The position numbers and the translations under genes are program-made. A DNA stretch of 51,971 nt from Chloroflexota bacterium (GTDB taxonomy: Bacteria; Chloroflexota; Anaerolineae; Aggregatilineales; Phototrophicaceae). The notes beneath the pieces were generated by a model. The model made no database searches, had not been told where the DNA came from, and worked only from the letters and a program-made list of their open reading frames with translations. Where the stretch lies: the NCBI GenBank assembly GCA_026713245.1, contig JAPOOU010000268.1:1-51971 (forward strand), written 5' to 3'. Shown here piece after piece: positions 7,325 to 15,628 of this stretch. The first letter of the stretch is position 1, and each line of letters begins with the position of its first letter.

Positions 7325-9187
7325 ATGAATGAGCCGCTCGGCGGCAGCGAACAGGTCTGCCGCGCTCACGGAGTACAGCAAACCCGCCCCATGCATGCGC
7401 AGGGGGATTTACTAGAACAGAGCACGGTCAAGATGATTGACGCGCCGGCCGGTCGTATCGGCGGATATATGCTGGTCTGGGGCGAAGCGGACCGGCGCGA
7501 TCTGCAAGGCGAGTTTTTTACCCCGCAAACAGACGTGGGGCTGGATTGGTATGAGCAGCGTCCGGTGCTGTATCACCATGGCTTGGATGGCGCGCTGAAA
7601 GCGGCGGTCATCGGCGTCATTGATACATTGCGGCCGGATGAAACAGGGCTCTGGGCAGAGGCGCAGCTGGACCTGCACAAACGCTATGTGAGAGCGGTGC
7701 GGCGGCTGGTGGACCTTGGGGTCCTGAGCTGGTCATCGGGCAGTCTGCCGCATTTGGTGGATGTCGAGGCGGATGGGCGTATCAAATGCTGGCCCATCGT
7801 GGAAGGCAGCCTGACACCCACCCCTGCCGAGCCGCGACAGACGGATGTGCAAACCCTCAAGAGCGCGTACAAGTCGCTGGGTTTGGATATGTCGCGATTG
7901 GGCATCGAAGCGGCAGATAACCCAAATTTTGACGCAGCAGGACAGAAAGGAGAATCGATGACGGAATCATCTGGCGCCGCTATCAAGCGCCTGCCGCTTG
8001 CGGACGAGCGCGAGGCCATAAGGGCGGGGCGCATCAAAATCGGCAGCGAATTCGATAGCCTGGATGCAATGGACATGTTGCACGGCTACATGCTGCTGCG
8101 CTCGACCAAGAGTTTCCAAGGGGTGAGCGAGCGCTATTCCAATGCCCTGTCACAAAAAATTGGCAAGGCTGAGCTTAGCGCAATCAAGGCGGACGAACTC
8201 GCGTACAGCACACAGATCGGCTTCGGCGATGAATGGGCGCCGGAGCTTTGGAGCCAGCAGATCTGGCACAGGGCGCGACAAGACAACACTATCCTGCCCT
8301 TGTTCCAGACAATCGAAATGCCGAGCAATCCCTTCGAGTTGCCGATTGAGGGCACGGACCCGCAAGTCTACTTCGTGCCGGAAACCAGCGACGAGGCGCA
8401 TTTGAGCCTGGGCGCGGGCAACCCGATTCCGGACAGCAAGATCGGCTCGGGAGTGGTGACGCTCAACGCCAAAAAGTTGGCGCTGCGGGTCGGCTTCAGC
8501 AGCGAACTCGTTGAAGACGCAATGATCCCGGTGCTGAATATCTACCGACAGCAAGCGGTACGGGCCATCGCGGACGCAATTGACAACGTGTTGCTCAACG
8601 GCGACGCCACGACATCGGCGAGCGGCAATATCAACCGCGATAATGGCATGCCGCCCGCCACGGCGAAGTACCTGTCGATGGACGGATTGCGCCACCTGCC
8701 GCTGGTGGACAATACAGCCAACCGCGTCAATCTCAACGGCGCGCCGAGCCTGGCAAAGATGCGCGAGGCGCGCTTCAAGATGCCGGGCAAGTACGCCGCG
8801 CGTCCCTCTGACCTGGCCTGGATCGTCGACAGCGGGACCTATGCCAAGCTGCTGGGCATCGACGAATTTCTGACTATGGACAAGGCGGGTCCGCTTGCCA
8901 CAGCGCGGACCGGGCAGATCGGCCTGGTGGACGGCATTCCGGTCTATGTCTCGGCCGAGATGCCGCTGACGGAAGCCGATGGCAAGGTCGGCGGCGGCAG
9001 CAACGACCGCGGGCAGGCGCTCTGCGTCTATCGGCCGGGCTGGACCGTCGGCTATCGGCGCAAGATCGCGGTCAGCGTGGATTACCTGTCGTATTACGAC
9101 AGTTATCAGTTGACGGCGACAGTGCGGCTGGCCTTCGTTCGCTTCGATGACGAGGGGGCGAGCTGCTTGTATAACATAGTGATGTAG
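7325..9187 (+). CDS. phage prohead protease fused to HK97-fold major capsid protein
   Basis: The 620-aa product has two phage domains. Residues about 40-185 look like an HK97-type prohead protease: GRIGGYMLVWGEADRRD, the His region RPVLYHHG, VIGVIDTL and the Ser region LSWSSGSLP. Residues about 215-620 look like a major capsid protein, with an assembly-linker-like helical start and then QIGFGDEWAPELWSQQIW, PSNPFELP, VGFSSELVEDAM, ADAIDNVLLNGD and TGQIGLVDGIPVYVS. The ATG at 7325 has AAAGGA six bases upstream. An in-frame start further up would run through the intergenic repeat. Residues 2-15 are themselves encoded by a repeat fragment. An internal ATG at 7958 has a strong ribosome site. In most phages the two genes are separate. 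Confidence 0.85.
   Translation: MNEPLGGSEQVCRAHGVQQTRPMHAQGDLLEQSTVKMIDAPAGRIGGYMLVWGEADRRDLQGEFFTPQTDVGLDWYEQRPVLYHHGLDGALKAAVIGVIDTLRPDETGLWAEAQLDLHKRYVRAVRRLVDLGVLSWSSGSLPHLVDVEADGRIKCWPIVEGSLTPTPAEPRQTDVQTLKSAYKSLGLDMSRLGIEAADNPNFDAAGQKGESMTESSGAAIKRLPLADEREAIRAGRIKIGSEFDSLDAMDMLHGYMLLRSTKSFQGVSERYSNALSQKIGKAELSAIKADELAYSTQIGFGDEWAPELWSQQIWHRARQDNTILPLFQTIEMPSNPFELPIEGTDPQVYFVPETSDEAHLSLGAGNPIPDSKIGSGVVTLNAKKLALRVGFSSELVEDAMIPVLNIYRQQAVRAIADAIDNVLLNGDATTSASGNINRDNGMPPATAKYLSMDGLRHLPLVDNTANRVNLNGAPSLAKMREARFKMPGKYAARPSDLAWIVDSGTYAKLLGIDEFLTMDKAGPLATARTGQIGLVDGIPVYVSAEMPLTEADGKVGGGSNDRGQALCVYRPGWTVGYRRKIAVSVDYLSYYDSYQLTATVRLAFVRFDDEGASCLYNIVM
7329..7370 (+). repeat. dispersed repeat, 5' half, inside the capsid fusion ORF
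   Basis: AGCCGCTCGGCGGCAGCG through GTCTGCCGCGCTCACG is almost base-for-base the first half of the copies at 22204 and 46659. It forms the GCGGCAG/CTGCCGC stem. Here it is translated as the N-terminal residues of the protease-capsid protein. Confidence 0.75.
7946..7960 (+). promoter_or_regulatory. internal ribosome site and ATG for a separate capsid protein
   Basis: AAAGGAG (7946-7952), five bases, then ATG (7958-7960), in frame with the long fusion ORF and exactly at the protease/capsid boundary. This is the strongest Shine-Dalgarno in the gene. It would allow a free 409-aa capsid protein in addition to the fusion. Confidence 0.7.
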
Positions 9188-9191
9188 CGCT

Positions 9192-9224
9192 CACGGGGCG
9201 GGGGCGTCAAGCCCCTGCCCCGTG
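9192..9224 (+). terminator. strong hairpin after the capsid gene
   Basis: CACGGGGC-G-GGGGC (9192-9205) pairs with GCCCC-T-GCCCCGTG (9211-9224) around a GTCAA loop, 14 pairs including one G-U. It starts four bases after the stop codon. There is no T-run, so it may stabilise the 3' end or act with a termination factor. Confidence 0.55.
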
Positions 9225-9268
9225 CTTGCAAGTGTAATCCTAACTGTAATCTTACAAAGGAGATTATG

Positions 9269-9277
9269 TGTTATACT
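9269..9277 (+). promoter_or_regulatory. extended -10 promoter candidate for the 9.3-10.3 kb gene pair
   Basis: TG-T-TATACT lies 51 bases before the ATG at 9328. A poor -35 (CTTACA, 4 of 6, spacing 15) precedes it. It would let the gene pair be transcribed independently of the capsid gene. Confidence 0.4.
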
Positions 9278-9327
9278 TGCACCGACCTGTTAAGAATGAA
9301 GGACAACATTGAGCACTGAGGTTTCCG

Positions 9328-9819
9328 ATGAACACGAACCCCGCTCCACAAATGGTTGGTGAACCTGGCTTGAAGCAAGAGACTGATATCGTGGCAGAAA
9401 TAAGGACTCTGTTCTCCCTCGCGACTTTCATCACGCTCGAACCCGGGATGACGAATTCTTTTTCGGAAGGACTAGAAGAAGCGATCGAGAAATATGGGGA
9501 ACTCGCTCTTAGAGAAATCGAGAATATCATATTGAGCGAAGAAACAGCATCTTCGATTGCTTTGGAAGCGCTGAAGTATGTGGGAAATTGGGACTCAAAA
9601 GTCTGGCATGATGAACGTCGTGCAATGCTTGAGACTTGTCTAAGACAGAGTCGTTCAGCATGGGTACGTGATGGCGCTGGTTTGGGGCTGTCGTTTCTTG
9701 ATGATCCGCTGTCGATTCCTGAATTGGAAAGGGCCATTGACAGAGAATCAAGTGAGGCGCTCAAGGAAGACTTGCAATTGGTGTTGAATCAGCTAAAACG
9801 AACCTCCTTGGAAACGTAA
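9328..9819 (+). CDS. hypothetical helical protein, HEAT-repeat-like (accessory gene 1)
   Basis: I do not recognise a named family for this 163-aa protein. It is acidic and almost entirely helical. Its second half (SAWVRDGAGLGLSFLDD, IPELERAIDRE, ALKEDLQLVLNQLK) has the spacing of HEAT-type repeats, as in adaptor or immunity-type proteins. GAGG lies six bases before the ATG. The codon use is more AT-rich than the flanking phage genes, suggesting recent arrival. The next gene starts five bases after its stop, so they are probably co-transcribed. They sit between capsid and connector genes, a place where phages often carry accessory genes. Confidence 0.7.
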   Translation: MNTNPAPQMVGEPGLKQETDIVAEIRTLFSLATFITLEPGMTNSFSEGLEEAIEKYGELALREIENIILSEETASSIALEALKYVGNWDSKVWHDERRAMLETCLRQSRSAWVRDGAGLGLSFLDDPLSIPELERAIDRESSEALKEDLQLVLNQLKRTSLET

Positions 9820-9824
9820 AAGAC

Positions 9825-10322
9825 GTGGCATTTCTCTTGCGAGGAATCGGCAACAAGGCTTGGTGGGACAAGAGCCGAGACGATTTCCCTTGGTTGGGTG
9901 AAGACGAACTAATCGCTGACGTGCTCAAGGGCTTGGGTACGGTCGACGGTGCCTTGTCGACGTATGTTGTTAATGAAGATAAGACAAAGGTTGACCGTGT
10001 AGTCGCTGCGTTGGCGAGCGGTCGGACCAAAATCGAAAATTTTGACTATATGCTAGTGCCAGTTGATGTCGTGCTGAAGAATTTCCAGTCCGATAATACG
10101 AATGGCGAGACTCCTGACTCCGAAGTCAATGGATGGCATATGGATATCGTTCACTTGACACCAGCGAAGCTATTTCAGCTTGCATATGTCTTGCGCAATC
10201 ACAAAGAGTCCTTGTCTCGCATGCTCAAATCAGAGGTAAAGTCAGCTTTGCAAACGAGCAAAGATAAAGGCTATCTTGATATAAACAAAGTCAGCGAGAA
10301 AGTGAAGCTGGAACTTTCATGA
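9825..10322 (+). CDS. hypothetical protein (accessory gene 2)
   Basis: A 165-aa soluble protein starting with GTG, five bases after the preceding gene. No named family is recognised. Visible features are an aromatic N-terminus (GNKAWWDKSRDDFPWLGEDELIADVLKG), an acidic middle, the segment NGWHMDIVHLTPAKLFQLAYVLRNH and a charged helical C-terminus. The pairing with a HEAT-like partner, the separate promoter and the lower GC would fit a small accessory or defence/toxin-type module. That is only inference, and no catalytic motif is visible. No Shine-Dalgarno precedes the GTG, so translation may depend on coupling to the upstream gene. Confidence 0.65.
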   Translation: MAFLLRGIGNKAWWDKSRDDFPWLGEDELIADVLKGLGTVDGALSTYVVNEDKTKVDRVVAALASGRTKIENFDYMLVPVDVVLKNFQSDNTNGETPDSEVNGWHMDIVHLTPAKLFQLAYVLRNHKESLSRMLKSEVKSALQTSKDKGYLDINKVSEKVKLELS

Positions 10323-10344
10323 GCGCCGGATTGCTATATACCGG

Positions 10345-10614
10345 TCACCCCACCAACACCCAAAACGCCTCGAAAAAATAACCCCCGTCCTCCTGACGCT
10401 GCGCGCTTAGCGCGACTTCCACAGTCTCGCCTTGCCGACACAACTCAATCACCGTGCCATAGGCATGGCCCTGCATCAGCGCCTGCTTGAGCGCAAAGGC
10501 GACGCCGTCCGCCCTGATCTCCACTTGTACGCCGGGCAGCAATAACTCGCCGGCGATCGGCAGCCGATGACGCTCGGGATCAAACTGCTCTGGCGATATG
10601 GCGAGGATTTTCAA
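10345..10614 (-). CDS. hypothetical small protein opposite to the phage genes
   Basis: An open frame on the minus strand whose most credible start is TTG at 10614 with GGAAGAG seven bases upstream. This gives 89 aa beginning MKILAISPEQFDP. The frame stays open far upstream, but that part overlaps the connector gene and looks less protein-like. The sequence (LPGVQVEIRADGVAFALKQAL, then GTVIELCRQGETVEVAL) looks like a beta-rich domain. It has no recognised family. It runs against its neighbours, and it is the only credible content of 10323-10737. Confidence 0.4.
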   Translation of the reverse strand: MKILAISPEQFDPERHRLPIAGELLLPGVQVEIRADGVAFALKQALMQGHAYGTVIELCRQGETVEVALSAQRQEDGGYFFEAFWVLVG

Positions 10615-10737
10615 GTCAAGTCTCTTCCGCTCCGCTAGCTCATAAGGTAACACGCGCGCCGCCCGGGCGAAAGCATCACAGGCTTGTCTGCCGGGCGCCC
10701 CGCATGATTCTGTCAATCGAACAGAGAGGAAACCCAA

Positions 10738-11508
10738 ATGTACAGCATAGCAACTTTGCATGAATTCCGCCGACACTTGGGGTTGACGGAGACCGATACC
10801 AACGCCGATGCCGATTTGAGACAGGCCCTGGAAAAGGCCAGCCACCTCATCGAGTCTCTGACGCAAAGGCGCTATTGCCCGGTGCTCGAGACGCGCAGGG
10901 TTACGATCGACGCGGCCAATCCGCGCGAGATGATATTGCCAGATGACCTTCTGGATCTGAATTCAATTGAATCCGACCAAGGAAGAATCTTCAACATGGA
11001 CAGTGTGCGCCGCCTGCCGAGCAGAGCAGACTTGCCGGCCAGCGCGCTGATCCTGGACGGCGTCGAGGTATTCAGCGGAGAATTGAGCGTCACCGGCATC
11101 TGGGGCTGGCACGACCGCTGGACCCAAGCCTGGCGGAAGAGCGGAGAATCTCTCGGCGACCTGGAACTGGACCCGGACGCCACCTGGATAACTGTCGACG
11201 ATGTTGACGGAGAGAACCAAGACGGCATCAGCCCGCGCTTTCAGGTTGGACAGTTGTTGCGCGCGAATAGCGAATTCATACGGCTCGTTGCGGTCGACCG
11301 CGAGGGTAATCGCTTGGGGGCTCTACGAGGCGTCAATGGAACGGAGGCGGTTTCCCATGCTGCGGGCACGCCGATCGAGACCTACCGGGCAGCGTCCGCA
11401 ATCCGCGACTTATGCCTGCGATATGCGGAACTGCTGATCAATTCGGCGGGAATGCTCGACGATGAAACCTCGCCGGCGCTGCGCCGACTGCGACGTTTGA
11501 CCGCCTGA
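10738..11508 (+). CDS. phage gp6-like head-tail connector protein
   Basis: The 256-aa protein starts with the signature of gp6-like connectors: an N-terminal helix pair (TLHEFRRHLGLTET, then DLRQALEKASHLIESLTQRRYCP), a beta-rich middle (VTIDAANPREMILPDDLLDLNSI, SVTGIWGWHDRW) and a C-terminal helix (AASAIRDLCLRYAELLINSAG) ending in an Arg-rich tail. In tailed phages such proteins form a ring under the portal. GAGAGGAAA lies ahead of the ATG. It is longer than most gp6-like proteins because of an insertion of about 80 residues in the middle. Portal and terminase genes are not present in the window. Confidence 0.8.
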   Translation: MYSIATLHEFRRHLGLTETDTNADADLRQALEKASHLIESLTQRRYCPVLETRRVTIDAANPREMILPDDLLDLNSIESDQGRIFNMDSVRRLPSRADLPASALILDGVEVFSGELSVTGIWGWHDRWTQAWRKSGESLGDLELDPDATWITVDDVDGENQDGISPRFQVGQLLRANSEFIRLVAVDREGNRLGALRGVNGTEAVSHAAGTPIETYRAASAIRDLCLRYAELLINSAGMLDDETSPALRRLRRLTA

Positions 11509-11603
11509 GATGATCCGCGAGATCAGTTATCGCGTCTGGTTTTCGCTCACGCTCTGCGTTATGTTAGCGCGATGATTTTCAGGCATCGCGGCAGCAAAAG
11601 CCA

Positions 11604-12896
11604 ATGACGAATCAATTCAAGCGACTGGTCGCCTTACGCTATCGTGATTTCCGTTTGCTGTGGCTGGGCGAGACCGTCGCCTGGACCGGCTCGCAGATGC
11701 GTAACTTCGCGATAAATTGGCACGTGTTCGAGTTGTTGCGCGGGCAGACATTCGTATTTAACTTTTTTGGCAACGACATCGTAATGGGATCCGACGCGTT
11801 TGGCTTGGGCATGCTGGGTTTGGCGCGCGTGATCCCGGTGATTCTCTTCGCGATGCTTGGCGGCATGTTGGCGGATGCCTTCGAGCGGCGGCTGGTGATG
11901 GTCGCGACGCAGTGTCTGTCGGCGCTGTTGACCGCGACATTGGCGCTGCTAACATTGAACGGGCAGGTTAGCGTCGGGGCGATCTACGTCGTGACCGGGC
12001 TTTCGGCTGCTGCCATGGCATTCGATTTTCCGGCGCGGCAATCGATCGTGGCGAATGTGGTCGAGGCGCGTCACTTGAGCAATGCCATCAGCCTGAATGC
12101 CTTGGTGATGCAGGTGGCGACCATTATTGGTCCGGCTGTGGCGGGCTTGTTAGTTGCGCAATTCAACGTAGGACTGGTTTACGGCGTCAATGCGGTCACC
12201 TTCCTGCTTTCGGCAGTTGCGATCTGGCGCATCAGGCATCGAGGCAAGTCGTCTGCCGGAGCGCAGATCGGATGGCGGACGCTGTTGGCGGGTCTGCGCT
12301 TCACCTTCAGTACGCGTATCGTCCTGGGCACGATGTTGCTCGATTTCTTCGCCACGCTCTTCGCCTCGGCCCGCACCATGCTGCCCATCGTCGCCGGCCA
12401 GATCCTCGGCGTCGGCGCGGCGGGCTATGGGCTGCTGGCGACCGCGCAACCGATCGGCGCCTTGCTGGTAGGCACGGTCTTGTCCCTGCGCGGTGAGATG
12501 AAGAGGCAGGGACTCATCCTCTTGCTCAGCGTCGCGCTTTATGGCCTGGCCACGGCGATATTCGGCGTTTCCACCGTCTTCGCGTTGTCTTTCGTCTTGT
12601 TCGCGTTGACCGGCGCCGGCGATACGATTTCTTCGATCATCCGCGGCACGATCCGCCAATTGGCGACTCCCGACGCGCTGCGCGGGCAGATGACTTCGGC
12701 CAATATGCTATTCTTCATGACCGGTCCTCAATTGGGCGAGCTGCGTGCCGGCATCCTGGCTTCGCTGTTCGGCGCGCCTTTCGCCATTTTCAGCGGCGGA
12801 CTGGCGACGGTGCTGATGACTGGCTGGGTCGCCTGGCGCTATCCGTCGATACGACGCTACAACAACGCCGAGGACCTCAAACGCAAACGCGCCTGA
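11604..12896 (+). CDS. MFS transporter (EntS/MFS_3-type exporter)
   Basis: The 430-aa protein has about 12 hydrophobic segments and the start typical of MFS_3 exporters: RYRDFRLLWLGETVAWTGSQMRNFAINW. The loop MLADAFERRLVMVATQ carries the motif-A-like DxxxRR. VGLLVAQFNVGLVYGVN-type helices follow, then LGELRAGILASLFGAPFA in the last quarter. Relatives export siderophores, macrolides or other small molecules with proton exchange. It lies among phage structural genes but looks like ordinary chromosomal cargo. The next gene encodes a TipAS drug-binding domain, so a drug-efflux link is possible. Confidence 0.9.
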   Translation: MTNQFKRLVALRYRDFRLLWLGETVAWTGSQMRNFAINWHVFELLRGQTFVFNFFGNDIVMGSDAFGLGMLGLARVIPVILFAMLGGMLADAFERRLVMVATQCLSALLTATLALLTLNGQVSVGAIYVVTGLSAAAMAFDFPARQSIVANVVEARHLSNAISLNALVMQVATIIGPAVAGLLVAQFNVGLVYGVNAVTFLLSAVAIWRIRHRGKSSAGAQIGWRTLLAGLRFTFSTRIVLGTMLLDFFATLFASARTMLPIVAGQILGVGAAGYGLLATAQPIGALLVGTVLSLRGEMKRQGLILLLSVALYGLATAIFGVSTVFALSFVLFALTGAGDTISSIIRGTIRQLATPDALRGQMTSANMLFFMTGPQLGELRAGILASLFGAPFAIFSGGLATVLMTGWVAWRYPSIRRYNNAEDLKRKRA

Positions 12897-12944
12897 TTCC
12901 GCCTGTCGCGCTGGCGAAATTGCTCGTATCATATTCGCCTGATA

Positions 12945-13018
12945 AACCGCGTCGCTCATGCGACGAGAAGGCTTGATGTTTTGCGCGAGCGCGGCAGATT
13001 TTATCGGCGCCAACGAGC
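12945..13018 (-). repeat. dispersed structured repeat, copy in reverse orientation
   Basis: Read on the minus strand this gives CTGCCGCGCTCGCGCAAAA, AAGCCTTCTCGTCGCATGAGCGACGCGG and TTTATCAGG, close to the copies at 22204 and 46659. Reading it as protein gives MRREGLMFCASAAD, and the antisense of the 22.2 kb copy gives nearly the same string. An upstream start for the next gene is therefore an artefact of the repeat. Confidence 0.75.
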
Positions 13019-13050
13019 AGCCGCTCTTGGACGCCAGCCGGGGAAGCACT

Positions 13051-13536
13051 ATGAGCGAGAGAAAACGCGGACTGAAGCGCCATAGCGCGGAAGAACAAAA
13101 GCAATACGAGCGCGAGGCGCGCCTGCAATATGGTCCCGGCACGGTCAACGAGTCGATCGAACGCTGGAACAGCTACAACGCTGAAGAGCAAGATGCGATA
13201 ATCGCCGAGGGCAATCGGATCTATGTTGATCTGGCGGATGCGATGGAAGCGGGCAAGGACGCCGGCGACCGCCAGGTAGTCGATATACTGGACCGTTGGC
13301 AAGATCACCTGCGGCGCTTTTATGAGCCGAGCCTCGATTTGCTGCGCGGCCTGGGACAGATGTACAATGCCGATCCGCGTTTCATCGCCAATTTTAAGGA
13401 CATCCACAGCGATCTTCCCGCTTACCTTGAACGTGTAATCGACCGCTATGTCGATGATCTGGAAACAGCTGAACTGGAACAAATGCTGGCGGAAGACGAA
13501 GAACTCGAAAAACGGCGTCAAAACCTGTCGCGCTAG
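13051..13536 (+). CDS. stand-alone TipAS-domain protein
   Basis: The 161-aa protein is nearly all a TipAS (thiostrepton-recognition) domain without the MerR DNA-binding part. The signs are YEREARLQYGPGTVNESIERWNSY, IIAEGNRIYVDLADAMEAGKD, VVDILDRWQDHLRRFYEPSLDLLRGLGQMYNADPRF (in pieces: LRGLGQMY, DPRFIANF) and LPAYLERVIDRYVDDL. In TipA this all-helical globin-like domain binds thiopeptides; alone it may sequester a drug. The ATG at 13051 has GGGGA seven bases upstream. An earlier in-frame ATG at 12958 would translate the dispersed repeat. It follows the MFS exporter at 150 bases. Confidence 0.82.
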   Translation: MSERKRGLKRHSAEEQKQYEREARLQYGPGTVNESIERWNSYNAEEQDAIIAEGNRIYVDLADAMEAGKDAGDRQVVDILDRWQDHLRRFYEPSLDLLRGLGQMYNADPRFIANFKDIHSDLPAYLERVIDRYVDDLETAELEQMLAEDEELEKRRQNLSR

Positions 13537-13636
13537 TTCAAGCATCCGGAATCCCACGGACCGTTGAGCCTGGCCTGAACCCGGCGCGCTTTTCCCCAAA
13601 AATCAGACAATTTCAAACACGATAAAGGAGATGCCA

Positions 13637-14095
13637 ATGGCAAGTTTTCGCGTTGCCTTGTCCAATCTGTCGTTCATTCGCGTGAGCGGCGTACGCAACA
13701 ACTTCGATATTGATGAATTACCCAATAGCATTAGCGCAGCCCATCTGCCGGCTTTGCTGGTGTTGCCGCTGGAGCTGGAAAAGGAACGCCTGTTTAGAGA
13801 GCGCAAGGAAGGGCTGCAATCAGTCACTTTCAGCGGCAACGCCAAGTCGGTCTACTATTCGCTGACGCATCTGCTGCTGGCGGCGCCGACCGAAAAGGGC
13901 TTGGGCATTCGCGCTCATTTGCCTCGAATGGTCGGCCTAATCGACAATTATGTCGCTGCGATTGCGGCGGACATCACTTTGGGCGAGGCGCTGCTGGTGC
14001 CGGCGCGGGTGGCGGTCGAGGCGGGCGTCTTCTCCTATGACGAGAGCGACTTCTACGGCTGCGCCTTTCGCCATACCTGGATGATGGAGATCTAG
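13637..14095 (+). CDS. probable phage virion protein
   Basis: A 152-aa protein without a family I can name. AAAGGAG lies six bases before the ATG at 13637; an ATG at 13631 touches the ribosome site and is less likely. The stop is three bases before the next gene, a phage tail protein, so the two are translationally linked. The sequence (LPNSISAAHLPALLVLPLELEKE, then SLTHLLLAAPTEKGLG, YVAAIAADITLGEALLVPA, and ending YGCAFRHTWMMEI) resembles small tail-terminator or tail-completion proteins in size and position. That role is inferred from context only. Confidence 0.6.
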   Translation: MASFRVALSNLSFIRVSGVRNNFDIDELPNSISAAHLPALLVLPLELEKERLFRERKEGLQSVTFSGNAKSVYYSLTHLLLAAPTEKGLGIRAHLPRMVGLIDNYVAAIAADITLGEALLVPARVAVEAGVFSYDESDFYGCAFRHTWMMEI

Positions 14096-14098
14096 CGA

Positions 14099-15622
14099 AT
14101 GAGCGGCCGATATGTCATCGCCATCGACAAGAACCACGACGGGACTTTCCTCGATTCTGAAGAAGATCTTGCCGGGCAGGTCCTCGAACTGAAATGGCGC
14201 CTGGGATTGCGCCAGCCGTATGACAGCAGCGCGGATTATGGGACGGCGCAGATCGCGCTGCGCAATGTCCAGGGCAGTTTTTCGCCTGAACGCGAGCGCC
14301 TTGATATCGGCGCCGGGGTACGAATCGCCTGCGAAGACGGTGGCCAGCGCGTCACCCTGTTCACCGGATTCATCAGCAAGGTTTCTGTCGATGCCGGCGA
14401 TTGGAGCGAGGGACGGTCCTTCATTCATGTACAGGACATTCAGCCCTGGCTGGAAGCGAGCCCGGCGCGGCTCGCGCCGATCAGCGATGTCAGCGCCGAT
14501 ACAGTGATTGATCGTCTTCTGGACGGCGCTATTGTGCGGCGCGCGGCAGTGGCGGGCTATTGCATCATTGATGTGCCCGGTCATGATCGGATCGATAGCG
14601 TTCAGGTTTTTCCGCCGCAGAACCTGGGACGGCGACTGCAAATTGGCAAATCGCGTTTCGCATATGTCGGTGATTGGTGGGACGAGACAACTTCAATACG
14701 ACAGGCCATTCGCGATCTGGCGGAAAGCGAGCGCGGGCGCTTCTACATTGATCGGGATGGCGACGCCGTTTTCCTCAATCGACATCAAACACTGGTGAGT
14801 GAGACCTTGTCCGCGACCTTCGTCGATGATATGAGGGGCATGGTCTATGCTTATGGCGATCAGCGCGTCAATCGGTTGTCGTTGCTGATGACCCCGCGCG
14901 AAGTAGGGGAGGGCGGGACTACACTGTGGCAGTTGGCGGGGGCAGAGCGCATTGGCGCGAAGACTAGCCTGGCTCTCAACTTGCGTTTCACCGACGAACT
15001 GGGGCGGCCGGTCGGCCTGCTCGAATTCGAGCGGCTGGGGGCTGCCTTTCACAGGAATGAAGCTGGCAAGGGCAGAGCGATCCGTGAGAATGTATCCGCT
15101 CGAATAATCGAGATCGGCTTCACGTCCCTGCTGGCGCGCCTGGAAAACAACAGCGCGCGCGATGTTTTCCTCACCGAATTGCTCGTCATCGGCAAGCCAT
15201 TGTACCGCCGCGATCCACTGGAGCTGACCCTCAGCGATGGCGCGGGCATTCATCTGCACGGGCTAATGCATTTCACGCTGGACCTGCCCGCACTGTCCGA
15301 TATCGCGACGGCGCAAGCATTCGCGCGCTACGAACTCGCGCGGCGCAAGCATCCGGCCGGCACAGTGCGAGAATTACGGCTCGACGCCCGCCAACATCCG
15401 TCGGCGCGTAGACTGAGCTTGTTTGATCGCATTCGCATTAGCGAATCGCGAACCGGGCACATAAACCAGGAATACTTCATCATCTGCGAAGAGCATCAGG
15501 TCAGCCAGGGCGGGGCGCAGCACGAGATTCGCCTGACGCTGGAGCCGGCTGATCTGTCGCGATTTGTCGTCATCGGCGCTAGCGTCATCGACGATCGCGA
15601 CGAGGTGATCACGCCGTATTAG
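14099..15622 (+). CDS. large phage tail/baseplate-type protein
   Basis: The 507-aa protein starts with an EF-hand-like loop (DKNHDGTFLDSEEDL) and continues with beta-rich tail-hub features: LRQPYDSSADYGTAQIALRN, RVTLFTGFISKVSVDAG, RSFIHVQDIQPWLE, IRQAIRDLAESERGRFYIDRDGDAVFLNRH and a C-terminal EYFIICEEHQVSQGG followed by IRLTLEPADLS. The sequence 'define a local coordinate, wrap, read out data' is typical of baseplate hub and late-control-D-like proteins that bind the tail tip. It follows the 152-aa virion-type gene by three bases and is closed by a strong terminator. No tape measure, lysis or fibre gene follows. Confidence 0.65.
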   Translation: MSGRYVIAIDKNHDGTFLDSEEDLAGQVLELKWRLGLRQPYDSSADYGTAQIALRNVQGSFSPERERLDIGAGVRIACEDGGQRVTLFTGFISKVSVDAGDWSEGRSFIHVQDIQPWLEASPARLAPISDVSADTVIDRLLDGAIVRRAAVAGYCIIDVPGHDRIDSVQVFPPQNLGRRLQIGKSRFAYVGDWWDETTSIRQAIRDLAESERGRFYIDRDGDAVFLNRHQTLVSETLSATFVDDMRGMVYAYGDQRVNRLSLLMTPREVGEGGTTLWQLAGAERIGAKTSLALNLRFTDELGRPVGLLEFERLGAAFHRNEAGKGRAIRENVSARIIEIGFTSLLARLENNSARDVFLTELLVIGKPLYRRDPLELTLSDGAGIHLHGLMHFTLDLPALSDIATAQAFARYELARRKHPAGTVRELRLDARQHPSARRLSLFDRIRISESRTGHINQEYFIICEEHQVSQGGAQHEIRLTLEPADLSRFVVIGASVIDDRDEVITPY

Positions 15623-15628
15623 GTTTGG

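Noticed and set aside
12958..13050. Upstream start for the TipAS protein
   Set aside because: The extra 31 residues are translation of the inverted dispersed repeat; the ATG at 13051 has its own ribosome site.
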